This document shows positions 23,892 through 33,031 of a stretch of 64,000 nt of DNA, piece after piece. The DNA is from Desulfomicrobium sp. ZS1 (GTDB lineage: Bacteria > Desulfobacterota > Desulfovibrionia > Desulfovibrionales > Desulfomicrobiaceae), in NCBI RefSeq assembly GCF_024204645.1, contig NZ_CP100351.1:1488001-1552000 (forward strand), read 5' to 3'. Under the pieces are notes generated by a model. It made no database searches, was not told the DNA's origin, and saw nothing but the letters and a program-made list of their open reading frames with translations. Within the stretch, counting starts at the first letter, position 1. Each line of letters starts with the position of its first letter. A program made the position numbers and the translations under genes.

Positions 23892-25193
23892 TCAGGCCGA
23901 AGCCAGGTAACGGGTGATGGCGTCGACAATGGTCCGCCAGGTGTTGAGCCGTTTGGCGTCGTCGGTCTCCAGGAGTGTGACGCGGAAGCCCTTGCGGTTG
24001 CAGCAGAAACCCGTCAGCGGCACCACGCAGATGCCGGTGGCGCCGAGCAGGTAGTAGACGAAGCGCTTGTCCACTTCCACCCCCTGCACAATCTCCTCGA
24101 TGTGGGCCTTCACCTTGGGGTTCTCGATTTCGAGGGTCTGCTTGCCGTTTAAAACTCCATCCTCGAACATGACCGACATGTAGAAGGCGCCCTGCGGCTT
24201 GATGACCTTGACCCCTTTCACACCCTGGAACGTTTCCCAGGCCTCCTGGGCGCGGTATTCGAACATTCTGCGCCGCGCGTCGAGGTGGGCCGGATAGCGC
24301 GGATCACTCATGATCGGCGGGATGGAGAGCTGAGGCAGACTGGTGGAACAGACCTCAAGCATCTTGGCGTTCAAGAGGCTCCTGATGTAGGCGCGAAAAT
24401 CCGGATTCTTGTCCTTGTTGTAGACTTCGATCCAGCCGCAGCGCCCGCCCGGCCAGGGATATTCCTTGGAGATGCCGCGCAGGGCCATGCCGGGAACCTC
24501 GCCGATGACCTCGGACAGGCCACAGGTCGGATGCCCGCTGTAGACGATGTTGGCATAGATTTCGTCGGCCAGGACAAAAACATTATAGCGCCGGGCGATG
24601 TCCACGATTTTTTCAATCAGCTCGCACGGATACACCGCGCCCGTCGGGTTGTCGGGGTTGATGAACAGAATGCCCGCGATGGAATCGTTGTAGCGGACCT
24701 TGTTCTCCAGATCGACCAGATCCGGCATCCAGCCGTTGTTCGGGTCGAGCTCGTAGGTCAGGTGCTCGTAACCGGAATGCGCGGCTTCAGCCGATGAATG
24801 GGTGGAATAGGCCGGAGAAGGCCCGATGACCCGGGCTTCGCGTTTCAGGAAGCCGAAAATCTTGGCCACGGCGTCGCCAAGTCCGTTGAAAAATATGATG
24901 TCGTCGGCCGTGACCTGATAGCTGCCCCGCTTGTTGACCAGCTGGGCCACGAATTCGCGGGTCTCTAGCACGCCCTGCGTGGCGCAATAACCATAGGTCT
25001 TGTCTTGCATGGCAAGACCGGCGATGATCTCCTTGATCCAGCCGGGAACCTGCTCGCCCTTCTCGATGGGGTCGCCGATGTTTTCCCAGGTAATCTCAAG
25101 GCCCAGGTTGCGAAGATCCTGAGCCACGGCCACTATCGCCCTGATTTCATAGGTCAGTTTTCCCCAACCCACATGTTCGATGTCTCTACGCAT
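23892..25193 (-). CDS. PLP-dependent class I/II aminotransferase
   Basis: This 433-residue aminotransferase of fold type I shows LFINPDNPTGAVYP, FVLADEIYANIVYSG, the pyridoxal-phosphate lysine in GISKEYPWPGGRCGW, and the C-terminal RVTLLET arginine that binds the substrate carboxylate. The N-terminal WGKLTYEIRAIVAVAQ differs from AspC and AlaT and is seen in a clostridial/deltaproteobacterial subgroup; the amino acid used is unknown. ATG 25193 (MRRDIEHVG) has GGGA upstream; ATG 25199 and 25223 are alternatives. It leads the run of leftward genes down to uvrC. Confidence 0.85.
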   Translation of the reverse strand: MRRDIEHVGWGKLTYEIRAIVAVAQDLRNLGLEITWENIGDPIEKGEQVPGWIKEIIAGLAMQDKTYGYCATQGVLETREFVAQLVNKRGSYQVTADDIIFFNGLGDAVAKIFGFLKREARVIGPSPAYSTHSSAEAAHSGYEHLTYELDPNNGWMPDLVDLENKVRYNDSIAGILFINPDNPTGAVYPCELIEKIVDIARRYNVFVLADEIYANIVYSGHPTCGLSEVIGEVPGMALRGISKEYPWPGGRCGWIEVYNKDKNPDFRAYIRSLLNAKMLEVCSTSLPQLSIPPIMSDPRYPAHLDARRRMFEYRAQEAWETFQGVKGVKVIKPQGAFYMSVMFEDGVLNGKQTLEIENPKVKAHIEEIVQGVEVDKRFVYYLLGATGICVVPLTGFCCNRKGFRVTLLETDDAKRLNTWRTIVDAITRYLASA

Positions 25194-25314
25194 ATGCATT
25201 CCCGAATGCTGCAAAATCCGCACGGCCGAATTTCACAGGATGATGACTGCTCCCAAAGAATGGGAAAGAAAGGTGTTTTGCTTATGCCAGGGGACGGGGA
25301 TTGTAAATAGGTAC

Positions 25315-26736
25315 CTAGTGTAAGGCGGACTGCAGAATGGTGCGCAATTCGTTGATATGAAAGGGTCTGGGCACCACGGCCACGGTCCGGTGGCGGAATT
25401 CCGTCTCCAGTGACGAATTCCCAAATCCCGTCAGGAGAATAAGGGGGACCTCTGGAATCTGGAGCAGGCAGGAGCGGATCAGGGCCTCGGGGCGATCGCA
25501 GGAGACCAGGATCAAATTGCAGGTGTCGCGGAATTTGAGGAAATCTCCGTGGCCGGGCGCGAAGGCTTCGCCCTCGTAGCCGACCTCCGCCACGATTTCA
25601 CCAAGCATGGTTCGCATCTGTTCGTGGTTGCTGAGCACCAGGATGCGCGGTTTCAGGATTCCGCGGGGCTTGCGCAGGCGGTCGAGGGGATTCAGGAAAT
25701 TGTCCATGGCCAGACGCACTAGGCCGAAACGGTCCCGCACAAAGGAATAGGCCGGGTTTTCAAGCAGTTTTTCGCAGAGGCGCGAAGCCTTGTCGAGCAC
25801 GGCCACCAGCTCCATGTACACGTCGGGCTGGGTGGTATCGTTTGTGGGGGCACTGGAATTGGCGGCGATCTGACTTAAGCCGAAATCCGGACGTTGCTTC
25901 ATGCGCACCACGACGTTTTCAAAAAAATCAGCGGGCTTGTTTTTGGCCCAATCCTTGTTCAGGCGCTCGGCCAGGATCTTGGCGATGGACATGATAGCCT
26001 GGCTTGCGGGCAGATCGTCGCGCAGGGTCACAAAGGGCTTGCCCAAAGCCGTCATTTTCCGGGCCGCGTCGTCCAGTGGTACAGCTCCCAGAAAAAGGGG
26101 TTTGAGGCCCAGAAACTGCTCCACTGTCTCCTGAAAACGGGTAAAGACCTGTCTGGCCTGCACTCCTGATTCAGAGCGGTTGACCAGAATCAGCGGCGGC
26201 CACCACAACCCGTTTTCCTTGAGTACCTTGATCAGCGCGTAGGCATCCACCAATGCGCTGGCCTCGGGATTGACCACCAGAATGATCTCGCGCGTGGCCA
26301 GACACAGCGAGACCACCTGGGCGGAGATGCCCGGCGAATTGTCGAGAATGAGGAAATCGTACCCGGAGAGCGCGGAAAACTCGGCCACCAGCCGCTTGCG
26401 GCTCGTCACGTCAAGTTCGGCCATGCGGGCCACGCCGTTGCTGCCGGAGATAAGATCAAGCCCGGGACGCACGGGGACAAGACATTCTTCCAGAGGCATG
26501 GAGTCAAAGAGGACATTTTCAAGCGTGTGGAGAGGAGACGGCAGCCCCAGATGCACTTCCGCGTTGGACAGGCCGAAATCGGCGTCGAGCAGGCAGACCG
26601 TATGCCCGGCACGATTGAGCGCCAGGGCCAGGTTGACGGCCACGGTGGTTTTCCCTGTCCCGCCCTTGCCGCTGGCCAGGGCTAGAATGCGGGTGTGACG
26701 GGGCCTGGGCTTTGCGGTTGACGGCGAGTGCTGCAT
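25315..26736 (-). CDS. MinD/ParA-like ATPase with C-terminal degenerate receiver domain
   Basis: This 473-residue protein starts with a MinD/FlhG-type ATPase: deviant Walker A SGKGGTGKTT (about residues 22-31), LLDADFGLSNAEVHLGL and YDFLILDNSPGIS. The C-terminal 115 residues (from PRILVLSNHEQMRTML) have the length and hydrophobic pattern of a response-regulator receiver, but the acidic pair is replaced by NHE, the phospho-Asp region reads LILVSCDRP, and the KPF lysine is arginine (PRPF). This makes it a pseudo-receiver that is probably not phosphorylated. It lies 12 bp after the hybrid kinase gene. A membrane- or pole-localised ATPase coupled to that kinase is my inference. Confidence 0.82.
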   Translation of the reverse strand: MQHSPSTAKPRPRHTRILALASGKGGTGKTTVAVNLALALNRAGHTVCLLDADFGLSNAEVHLGLPSPLHTLENVLFDSMPLEECLVPVRPGLDLISGSNGVARMAELDVTSRKRLVAEFSALSGYDFLILDNSPGISAQVVSLCLATREIILVVNPEASALVDAYALIKVLKENGLWWPPLILVNRSESGVQARQVFTRFQETVEQFLGLKPLFLGAVPLDDAARKMTALGKPFVTLRDDLPASQAIMSIAKILAERLNKDWAKNKPADFFENVVVRMKQRPDFGLSQIAANSSAPTNDTTQPDVYMELVAVLDKASRLCEKLLENPAYSFVRDRFGLVRLAMDNFLNPLDRLRKPRGILKPRILVLSNHEQMRTMLGEIVAEVGYEGEAFAPGHGDFLKFRDTCNLILVSCDRPEALIRSCLLQIPEVPLILLTGFGNSSLETEFRHRTVAVVPRPFHINELRTILQSALH

Positions 26737-26748
26737 TAAAGCCGGGGG

Positions 26749-29487
26749 TTAATTGTTCGCGGGACAGCCCGAATGTAAAATGCCGGAGATGTCGGACAGC
26801 AGGGTCTTCAAATGAAAGGGTTTGCGTATACACTTGGCCGCGCCAAGACGCAAGGCTTCATCCAACTCCTCGGAAGAAGCAAGGCCCGTTACGATCATTA
26901 CGGGCGGAGCGCCGCCGTTGCGACGCAACAGCTTCAATACGTCGAGCCCGGAATGGATGGGCATGCGGATATCGAGCAGAACCAAATCGAAGGATCCCGA
27001 ACGCAATTTACGCACTCCTTCATCTCCGTTGGGCGCGGTTTCGACAACATAACCGGCCTCGCGCAGGGTTTCGGACAGAATGTCACGAATGTGCTGCTCG
27101 TCATCGACGACCAGAATTCTGTGCCCCTTGGTCGCCGTCGGCATGGCGCATTCGGTCTCCAGGCGCACTTCCGGCTTTTCAGGCAGCGTCACCGGCGTGG
27201 ACACCGGCAGCACGACGATCATTTCCGTGCCCTGACCCGGCGCGCTGATCACCTTGATCTCGCCATAGTGGTTGGTGACGATGCCGTATGCCGTGGAAAG
27301 CCCAAGGCCTGTGCCCTTTCCTTCGGACTTGGTGGAAAAGAAGGGATCGAAGATGCGTGAGAGATTTTCCGGCGAAATGCCCGTGCCAGTATCCTTGACG
27401 GAGATGCTGATGCGCTTTCCGTCGGGCATGAAGCCGGAGCTTATGGTCAGAACCCCGCCTTCTTTTTCCATCGCGTGCTGAGCATTTATGACCAGATTCA
27501 GAAAAACCTGCTCCAATTGGTTGGCATCGGCCAGAATGAGCGGCAGGTCCGAGGTAAGGTTCTGTACGATGGGGATGCGGTGGGTTTGAAAAATAGATTC
27601 CACCAGGCCGATGATCTTGAGCAACAGGGAATTGATGTCCAGATTGATGACCTGGGGCGCATTGGGTCTGGCAAAGCCCATGAGGCTCTGCAGGATGGAC
27701 GAAATGCGTTCAATCTGTTCGGAGATCTGATGCAGGTCCCGGCGCTTCTTCTCGTCGTTTTCACGACTTTCCAGCAGCTGGGTGCGCGCCGAAATGATAG
27801 CCAGGGGGTTGTTGATCTCATGGGCCGCGCCTGCCGCCAGCTGCCCCACCGCCGCCAGCCGCTCGGTCTGCAGGAGTTGCAGGTTGATCTGCTGGTTCTT
27901 CCACAGAGCCAGGGACAGCTCATCGGCTCGCAGCTGCAGGCTGTCGAAGAGCCGCACCCGGTCAAGCGAGGCCGAAGCCACGCACGAGACCTGGGAATAC
28001 CCCATGTATTCCTGAGGGGTCATCTTGGACGGCCGTTCGCCCGAGCGCAGGATGCAAATCTCGCCGGTGAAATCACTGCCGACAAGGGGAAAGAGGCAAT
28101 ATCCGCGCACCACGAAAAATTGCTTGAGCCTGAGCTCCCGATCCATGAGGGAGGCGCCTTCGTGGCGTTCGTGATGCGTCAGCAGAATGGCCTTCAGGTT
28201 TTCAGGCAGAGTGGCACCGCCATTCAGGGCCGGCAGGCCGTCACGTTCCAGCGGATAGGAGATGACACGCCGGTGGCCGTTGCCGTTCCAGACCAGGCCC
28301 TGCATGATACCCTCGGCAGGAACGATCCAATACGCAAATCCGCCACGAACTCCGACACTATCATGCATGCACATGGCTGCTGATTCGAAAACTTCGTCCG
28401 GGGTCCTGGCCTTGCTCATCTTGAGTCCCACTGTGGAGCCCATGCTCGTGAAGCGGTGAGCGTCCTCCAGTCGGCCATTGGCCAGCTCCAGATCAAGACT
28501 CATGCGCATGAGCTGCTGATTGGCCTTTTGCAGGGATGAAAGAAAAAGGCCGACCTGATCGCCGTCCAGCTCGAAAGGTTCGGCCCGCTCGGCAAAGGCC
28601 GGGGCAAAGGCGGTCAGAATCGCCTGCATCTCTTTGTCGCCAAGGCCCAGCATTTCCTGCAGGCCAAGCTGACGCTGCTTTTCGCGAGTCATGACCCGAG
28701 GCGAGTCCATGAGGGTCGAATGCGCCAGAATGTTGGCCAGGGCCACGATGACCACAAGGCGGGTGTTGTCCTTGAAGGCTTCCAGGGCCGCAGCCGTGTG
28801 ATGATGCAGCCAGATGGCGTCGGTCATGGACTGGGGCAGTTTCCATTTCTCGGCAATCCAACGGCCGACGGCGGTATGATCGGTCTTGAAGACCTGTTGC
28901 TCAGCCTCAAGGACGGGCTCGTACAATTCTTCCATCCGCTCCGTGACCTGAACATAGCGTTCCTGAAGATGCAGCTGCAGAAAAATCCCACCGATATCAT
29001 GCATGATGCCCGCGCCAAAGGCTTCGCCGACCAGGGCGGGAGATGCCTTGGCCGCGACGAGGGAGGCGAAGACGGCCGTGGCCAGGCTGTGTTTCCAGTG
29101 CGCGGTTTGAATCGCTTCGGATTTCTTGTCGCCCTTGATCAGGGAATCCTTGATGAGCATGGAGAGCATGAGCGTCTGCGTGACTTTGCTGCCCAGACGA
29201 TTGAGCCCTTGCTCCACCTGGACCACCTGCCCACGGCTGGCATAGGTGGCGCTGTTTGCGTGCTCAAGAACCTTGACGGTCATGGCGGGGTCGGTCTCGA
29301 TGATGCGTGCCAGTTTGGAGTGGTCGAAATCCTTGGTCAGAACCAGCCCCAGAATGGTATTGGCGACGGCGGGAAGAGATGGAAGCGCTTCGATCTGTTG
29401 CAGGATGGAACGCAGGGAGCGGTCCTCGACAGAAGCATTTTTCAAATGCCCCGGGTCTGGCTCGTGATGAGAAAATGAGGTGTCCAC
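26749..29487 (-). CDS. HDOD-GAF-type hybrid sensor histidine kinase with receiver
   Basis: This 912-residue signalling protein contains, in order, an HDOD domain (about residues 30-240: ALPSLPAVANTILGLVL, DPAMTVKVLEHANSATYAS), a GAF-like region (about 340-510), HisKA with the phospho-accepting His in AGAAHEINNPLAII, an HATPase domain (FLNLVINAQHAMEKEGG, DTGTGISPENLSRIFDPFF, GKGTGLGLSTAYGIV) and a complete receiver (ILVVDDEQHIRDIL, LVLLDIRMP, CIRKPFH). No membrane segment is apparent. The start is GTG 29487, with GGAG 7 nt upstream. It is followed by the MinD-like gene. HDOD at the front of a kinase is an uncommon input; the signal is unknown. Confidence 0.9.
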   Translation of the reverse strand: MDTSFSHHEPDPGHLKNASVEDRSLRSILQQIEALPSLPAVANTILGLVLTKDFDHSKLARIIETDPAMTVKVLEHANSATYASRGQVVQVEQGLNRLGSKVTQTLMLSMLIKDSLIKGDKKSEAIQTAHWKHSLATAVFASLVAAKASPALVGEAFGAGIMHDIGGIFLQLHLQERYVQVTERMEELYEPVLEAEQQVFKTDHTAVGRWIAEKWKLPQSMTDAIWLHHHTAAALEAFKDNTRLVVIVALANILAHSTLMDSPRVMTREKQRQLGLQEMLGLGDKEMQAILTAFAPAFAERAEPFELDGDQVGLFLSSLQKANQQLMRMSLDLELANGRLEDAHRFTSMGSTVGLKMSKARTPDEVFESAAMCMHDSVGVRGGFAYWIVPAEGIMQGLVWNGNGHRRVISYPLERDGLPALNGGATLPENLKAILLTHHERHEGASLMDRELRLKQFFVVRGYCLFPLVGSDFTGEICILRSGERPSKMTPQEYMGYSQVSCVASASLDRVRLFDSLQLRADELSLALWKNQQINLQLLQTERLAAVGQLAAGAAHEINNPLAIISARTQLLESRENDEKKRRDLHQISEQIERISSILQSLMGFARPNAPQVINLDINSLLLKIIGLVESIFQTHRIPIVQNLTSDLPLILADANQLEQVFLNLVINAQHAMEKEGGVLTISSGFMPDGKRISISVKDTGTGISPENLSRIFDPFFSTKSEGKGTGLGLSTAYGIVTNHYGEIKVISAPGQGTEMIVVLPVSTPVTLPEKPEVRLETECAMPTATKGHRILVVDDEQHIRDILSETLREAGYVVETAPNGDEGVRKLRSGSFDLVLLDIRMPIHSGLDVLKLLRRNGGAPPVMIVTGLASSEELDEALRLGAAKCIRKPFHLKTLLSDISGILHSGCPANN

Positions 29488-29503
29488 TTAAAACTCCGGC
29501 CAA

Positions 29504-29701
29504 TCAGTAGTGGGGTGGTTTTTCATCGGGATCGTACGGCTCCATGGAAGAGAGGTCTTGAAGCTTTTTACCCAAAAGCATCAGCGTGGCTTTGAGTTCC
29601 CGAATTTCCTTTTGTTGTTCTATGACAACCACGTTAAGATCATCAACCGTTTTTTGCAAATATATATACTTTATTTCAATATCTTCCATTCGTTTTTGCA
29701 T
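29504..29701 (-). CDS. slyX: SlyX-like small coiled-coil protein
   Basis: This 65-residue protein has an N-terminal heptad coiled coil (MEDIEIKYIYLQKTVDDLNV and onward) and the SlyX tail DEKPPHY, the usual conserved end of this family. The biochemical role of SlyX is unknown. It begins the leftward run into the hybrid kinase (16 bp gap) and is divergent from the next rightward gene. Confidence 0.85.
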   Translation of the reverse strand: MQKRMEDIEIKYIYLQKTVDDLNVVVIEQQKEIRELKATLMLLGKKLQDLSSMEPYDPDEKPPHY

Positions 29702-29823
29702 GAAATTCCCCAGGGATGTTTAAAAGACCGGCCCACAGTGCTTTCGGGCCATCCTTGTCCTTGACCCACAAGCACGGGCATGAAAAATACACCGCGAACA
29801 ATTCGGACGCAAAGGAGAAAAAC

Positions 29824-30204
29824 ATGACCAACGCCGACCAGATTTTCACCCCGGCCAGCCTGGACGAAATATTTCCCCCATCGATCACCGACGCCTTTTT
29901 TGAAGCACTGTTCGGCGATGCCGAGGACGGCGCCTACGACATCAGGCTCAGATTCGAGGGGCACAGCCAGGAAGAGCTGCGCTTCGCCTTTCATCTCCTG
30001 CAACGCCCGGGCATGTGTCTGGTCTGCAATCTGACCTACGGGCTGCCGCAGGTTTTCACTCGGCATCCGCTGCTTGGCGTGGGTAAACTGGCGCAGAGCC
30101 TGGCTGAGCGTATCAATGCGAGCATGGCTTCCTGGGCGCTGGGCTCAACCCGCGAAATATCCAGAAGCCTGCATGTCATTCCCTTTACCATCAAGGTTGT
30201 GTAA
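29824..30204 (+). CDS. Conserved-looking hypothetical protein
   Basis: This 126-residue soluble protein is not one I recognise. The ATG at 29824 has an excellent ribosome site (AAAGGAGAAAAAC). The open frame extends upstream to 29716, but that part overlaps the slyX promoter region and looks non-coding. It begins with an acidic segment (SLDEIFPPSITDAFFEALFG) and ends with STREISRSLHVIPFTIKVV, with no cysteine cluster or membrane segment. It lies about 100 bp before the siroheme-type ferredoxin gene, and the FNR-like palindrome sits in between. Confidence 0.65.
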   Translation: MTNADQIFTPASLDEIFPPSITDAFFEALFGDAEDGAYDIRLRFEGHSQEELRFAFHLLQRPGMCLVCNLTYGLPQVFTRHPLLGVGKLAQSLAERINASMASWALGSTREISRSLHVIPFTIKVV

Positions 30205-30259
30205 CGAACAGCCTTCAATTTCCTCAAAATTCACAACAAAATTCGGACGTCGGGAATTT

Positions 30260-30273
30260 TTGACCTAGGTCAA
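30260..30273. promoter_or_regulatory. FNR/HcpR-like palindromic operator
   Basis: TTGACCTAGGTCAA is a perfect 14-bp palindrome of the TTGAC-N4-GTCAA class bound by CRP/FNR-family regulators. HcpR, the nitrosative-stress and sulfate-respiration regulator of anaerobes, is one candidate. It is centred about 42 bp before the ATG at 30309 and so would control the redox pair downstream. The regulator is inferred, not shown. Confidence 0.5.
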
Positions 30274-30308
30274 GGATTCCCGGTGCCGTTTCAGGCATAG
30301 GCGAAGCC

Positions 30309-30932
30309 ATGAAAGACCAGCTCCCTACTCATACGCTCAAAGTCTGCCGTGGCGCGGCCCATTGCCCGCATGCGGTTCTTGGCCGGGATCTGACCGCCGA
30401 ACTCGAAGAGGTGATCGTCGCTTCCGGTTGGCCGGAATTTCTAGCCGGGATGAACCGCCCCATCCGCCATCATCACCAGTTCAGGGTGGCCGTGGCGTCC
30501 TGCCCCAATGGCTGCTCCCAGCCGCATATCGCAGATTTTGGACTCATCGCCTTTGCCCGCATCGGGGCCTTGCCGGAGCGTTGCTCGGGCTGCGGCCATT
30601 GTGTCGCCGTTTGCGCGGAAAAGGCCCTGCATCTGGCAGACGCCATCGAGCTTGATGCCTCGCGCTGCCTTGGTTGCGCCGCGTGCGCGCGGGTCTGCGC
30701 AGACAAGGCCCTGCGCGTGGACGAAACCGGATACCGGGTGGTTCTGGGCGGCAAACTCGGCCGCCACCCGCGCCTGGCCCATGAACTGGGATTTTACAGC
30801 CTGCCCCAGGCGCTTGAAATCCTCGGCAATGTTTTAAACGTGCTTATGGAGCAACGGCGCCCAGGGTTGCGCCTGGGCGAGCTCATCGAAAAAACCGGGC
30901 GAGAGGAATTCGACCGGCGGGTGCGGCCATGA
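30309..30932 (+). CDS. Short siroheme/4Fe-4S sulfite-reductase-like domain fused to two ferredoxin clusters
   Basis: This 207-residue cytoplasmic protein carries the bipartite [4Fe-4S]-siroheme motif of nitrite/sulfite reductases, C-x5-C (CRGAAHC, about residues 13-19) and C-x3-C (SCPNGCSQ, about 62-68), followed by IADFGLIAF. Two ferredoxin clusters follow: CSGCGHCVAVCAEKAL and CLGCAACARVCADKAL. The N-terminal ferredoxin-like half of a full sulfite reductase is absent, so it is roughly half the size of AsrC. It might be an assimilatory or regulatory reductase or an electron carrier. Its stop overlaps the membrane polyferredoxin start (ATGA), implying they work together. Confidence 0.75.
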   Translation: MKDQLPTHTLKVCRGAAHCPHAVLGRDLTAELEEVIVASGWPEFLAGMNRPIRHHHQFRVAVASCPNGCSQPHIADFGLIAFARIGALPERCSGCGHCVAVCAEKALHLADAIELDASRCLGCAACARVCADKALRVDETGYRVVLGGKLGRHPRLAHELGFYSLPQALEILGNVLNVLMEQRRPGLRLGELIEKTGREEFDRRVRP

Positions 30933-32236
30933 CGTTTTTTCTGCGCGTTCTCATCGTGCTGTGCAGCCTGACCACGGCCGCGCATTTTTTGCGCTTCGGC
31001 ACGCTCTGGGACGCAGTCCCGGCTCTGTTCCCGGCGGCGGCCGCGTTTTTTCCGCGTCTGTTGCCACGACCAGTTCTCATTCTGGCCGCCTTGGGTGGAG
31101 CGCTGCTGTGGGGGGGCCAGGGAGTAGAGCTTGCGTCGTGGCGGATGAATTTCGGATTGCCCTGGATGCGCCTCGCCCTGATCCTCGGCGCCGTCTGTCT
31201 GACTCACCTGGGCCTCGCAGCGCTCCTGGCCGGTCGCGCCGGGCAGAAATTCTTCGGCCCCATGCGCGATGCCGATCTGGTCAAAACCGCCACGGCCCTG
31301 CTGGTGGGCGGGATCCTGCTGCTGACCCGCGACAAGACGCCCTTCCCCCTGCTCCTTGGAGATCGCTTTTTCCCGGGTTCCGGAATTTTCTGGATCTGCC
31401 TTTTCGCATTTTACGGGGCGCTGGTCAGCGGCTGGCTGCTGACCGACAAACAGGGCAAGGCTCGCGGTCGCATCTGGACCCTGTTTTCAGTCGTATTTTT
31501 CGGTCAGCTCCTGCTGGGCCTTGCCGGATGGAGTATTTTCCTGATGACCGGCAAACTGCACCTGCCCGTCCCGGCCCTGATCCTGGCCGGACCGCTGTTC
31601 CGGGGCGAGGGTTTTTTCATGCCCATCCTGCTCGGCGTGTCCCTTTTACTGGTCGGACCGGCCTGGTGCAGCCATCTGTGCTATATCGGCGCCTGGGATG
31701 ACCGCATGGCCCGCCTAGCCCCCGCACGGCCAACCCCCCTGCCTCTCTGGGCGCCGCGTCTGCGGGCCGGGTTGCTGCTAGCCACCATTGTCATTCCAGT
31801 GGTCCTGCGCCTGCTGGACGTGTCCTGGCCGTGGGCGCTGGGCCTGGCCGCGATCTTCGGAGCGGCCGGGGTCGGAATCATGGTTCTGATCTCGCGCAAA
31901 AGCGGGACCATGGTCCATTGCACCGCCTACTGCCCCATCGGGCTGGTCAACAACCTTATCGGGCGCATGTTGCCCTGGCGCGTGACCATCGGCAGCGGCT
32001 GCACGCAGTGCGGACTCTGCTCCAGGGCGTGCCGCTACAATGCCCTGACCCGCCTGGATCTGGACAAAGGGCGACCCGGTCTGACCTGCTCCCTGTGCGG
32101 GGACTGTCTGCCCCGCTGCCCTCACGGGCATCTGGGATACAGCTTTCCTGGTCTGACCAGGGAGCGCGCGCGCCAGGTTTTCGTGGTCCTGGTGGCCGGC
32201 CTGCACACGGTATTTCTGGCCGTGGCCAGGATTTAG
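30929..32236 (+). CDS. NapH/RnfD-like membrane polyferredoxin
   Basis: This 435-residue integral membrane protein has about ten hydrophobic segments. A PAWCSHLCYIGAWD motif (NapH/YccM-type Cys-x3-Cys) lies near residue 247, with a second HCTAYCPIGLVNN. The C-terminal cytoplasmic part has two ferredoxin clusters, CTQCGLCSRACRYNAL and CSLCGDCLPRCPHG. Proteins of this kind move electrons between quinones and soluble iron-sulfur carriers. Coupling to the preceding gene suggests it feeds the siroheme-type protein. It ends in a 4-bp convergent overlap with the shikimate kinase gene. Confidence 0.82.
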   Translation: MTFFLRVLIVLCSLTTAAHFLRFGTLWDAVPALFPAAAAFFPRLLPRPVLILAALGGALLWGGQGVELASWRMNFGLPWMRLALILGAVCLTHLGLAALLAGRAGQKFFGPMRDADLVKTATALLVGGILLLTRDKTPFPLLLGDRFFPGSGIFWICLFAFYGALVSGWLLTDKQGKARGRIWTLFSVVFFGQLLLGLAGWSIFLMTGKLHLPVPALILAGPLFRGEGFFMPILLGVSLLLVGPAWCSHLCYIGAWDDRMARLAPARPTPLPLWAPRLRAGLLLATIVIPVVLRLLDVSWPWALGLAAIFGAAGVGIMVLISRKSGTMVHCTAYCPIGLVNNLIGRMLPWRVTIGSGCTQCGLCSRACRYNALTRLDLDKGRPGLTCSLCGDCLPRCPHGHLGYSFPGLTRERARQVFVVLVAGLHTVFLAVARI

Positions 32237-32889
32237 TAACGGTCCAGCACCCGTTCTTTCTCGGAATAATCCCATTCTTTGAGCCCCAGGGCCACGAGCG
32301 CGTCGTCGACCAGCTCATCCACGCTCCTGTGGGCCTGGAGCATGTGGTCCATGCTGGCCATGTACAGGGCTTCGCGTTCGCTCATGATCGCCGCCACCTC
32401 GTCGTGCAGTGCCAGGGGGGTCAGGGCCGGACGCTGGGCAGCGTTGGGGTCGCGCAGCATGCGCGCGATCAGAAGTCCGGCGTCGGCTGCCAGATAGAAG
32501 CTGACCCCGGTGCGGTACATAAGGTCACGATTGGCCGGGGAGAGGACGATGCCGCCGCCCGTGGAGATGACCTTGCCCGGAAGCTCCGCCGCGCGGGATA
32601 AGGCAGCCTCTTCCAGGCTTCGAAATGCATCCCAGCCCTGCCCGGCCACGATGGCGTCGATATCCTGCCCGGCCTCGGTCACGACCAGGGCGTCGGTATC
32701 GACGAAAGCGCAGTTCAACGCCTCGGCCAGCGCCTTGCCCACTGTGGTCTTGCCGCTGGCCCGCATGCCGAGCAGATAGATGTTTTTCGAGTCCAGTGAA
32801 AAAGCTTCACGCTTGAACTGGCCGGGACGAAAGGTCATGGAGGCGGTTTCGTCCTCGATCTCCACTTTTGTCTTGATGAAATCCGTCAT
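32233..32889 (-). CDS. aroK: Shikimate kinase
   Basis: This 218-residue P-loop kinase phosphorylates shikimate in the chorismate pathway. Walker A is GMRASGKTT (about residues 41-49), shikimate binding is shown by FVDTDALV and GWDAFRSLEEAAL, and ISTGGGIVL precedes the lid region. An N-terminal extension of about 35 residues and a charged C-terminal extension make it longer than the usual 170 residues. The ATG at 32889 follows the strong site GGAGGAAACAA; further upstream sequence is not conserved. Confidence 0.9.
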   Translation of the reverse strand: MTDFIKTKVEIEDETASMTFRPGQFKREAFSLDSKNIYLLGMRASGKTTVGKALAEALNCAFVDTDALVVTEAGQDIDAIVAGQGWDAFRSLEEAALSRAAELPGKVISTGGGIVLSPANRDLMYRTGVSFYLAADAGLLIARMLRDPNAAQRPALTPLALHDEVAAIMSEREALYMASMDHMLQAHRSVDELVDDALVALGLKEWDYSEKERVLDRY

Positions 32890-33031
32890 TTGTTTCCTCC
32901 TGCTTTGAAGCGCCACAGAAATGGGGCAAAAGCATGGAAATTGCAATGGTCTGGACGCGACCGCGCCGCATTGACTGCCCCATGGCAAACAGCTAGCAAT
33001 ACCGAATACGACTACCACGCGAGGCCTATCC

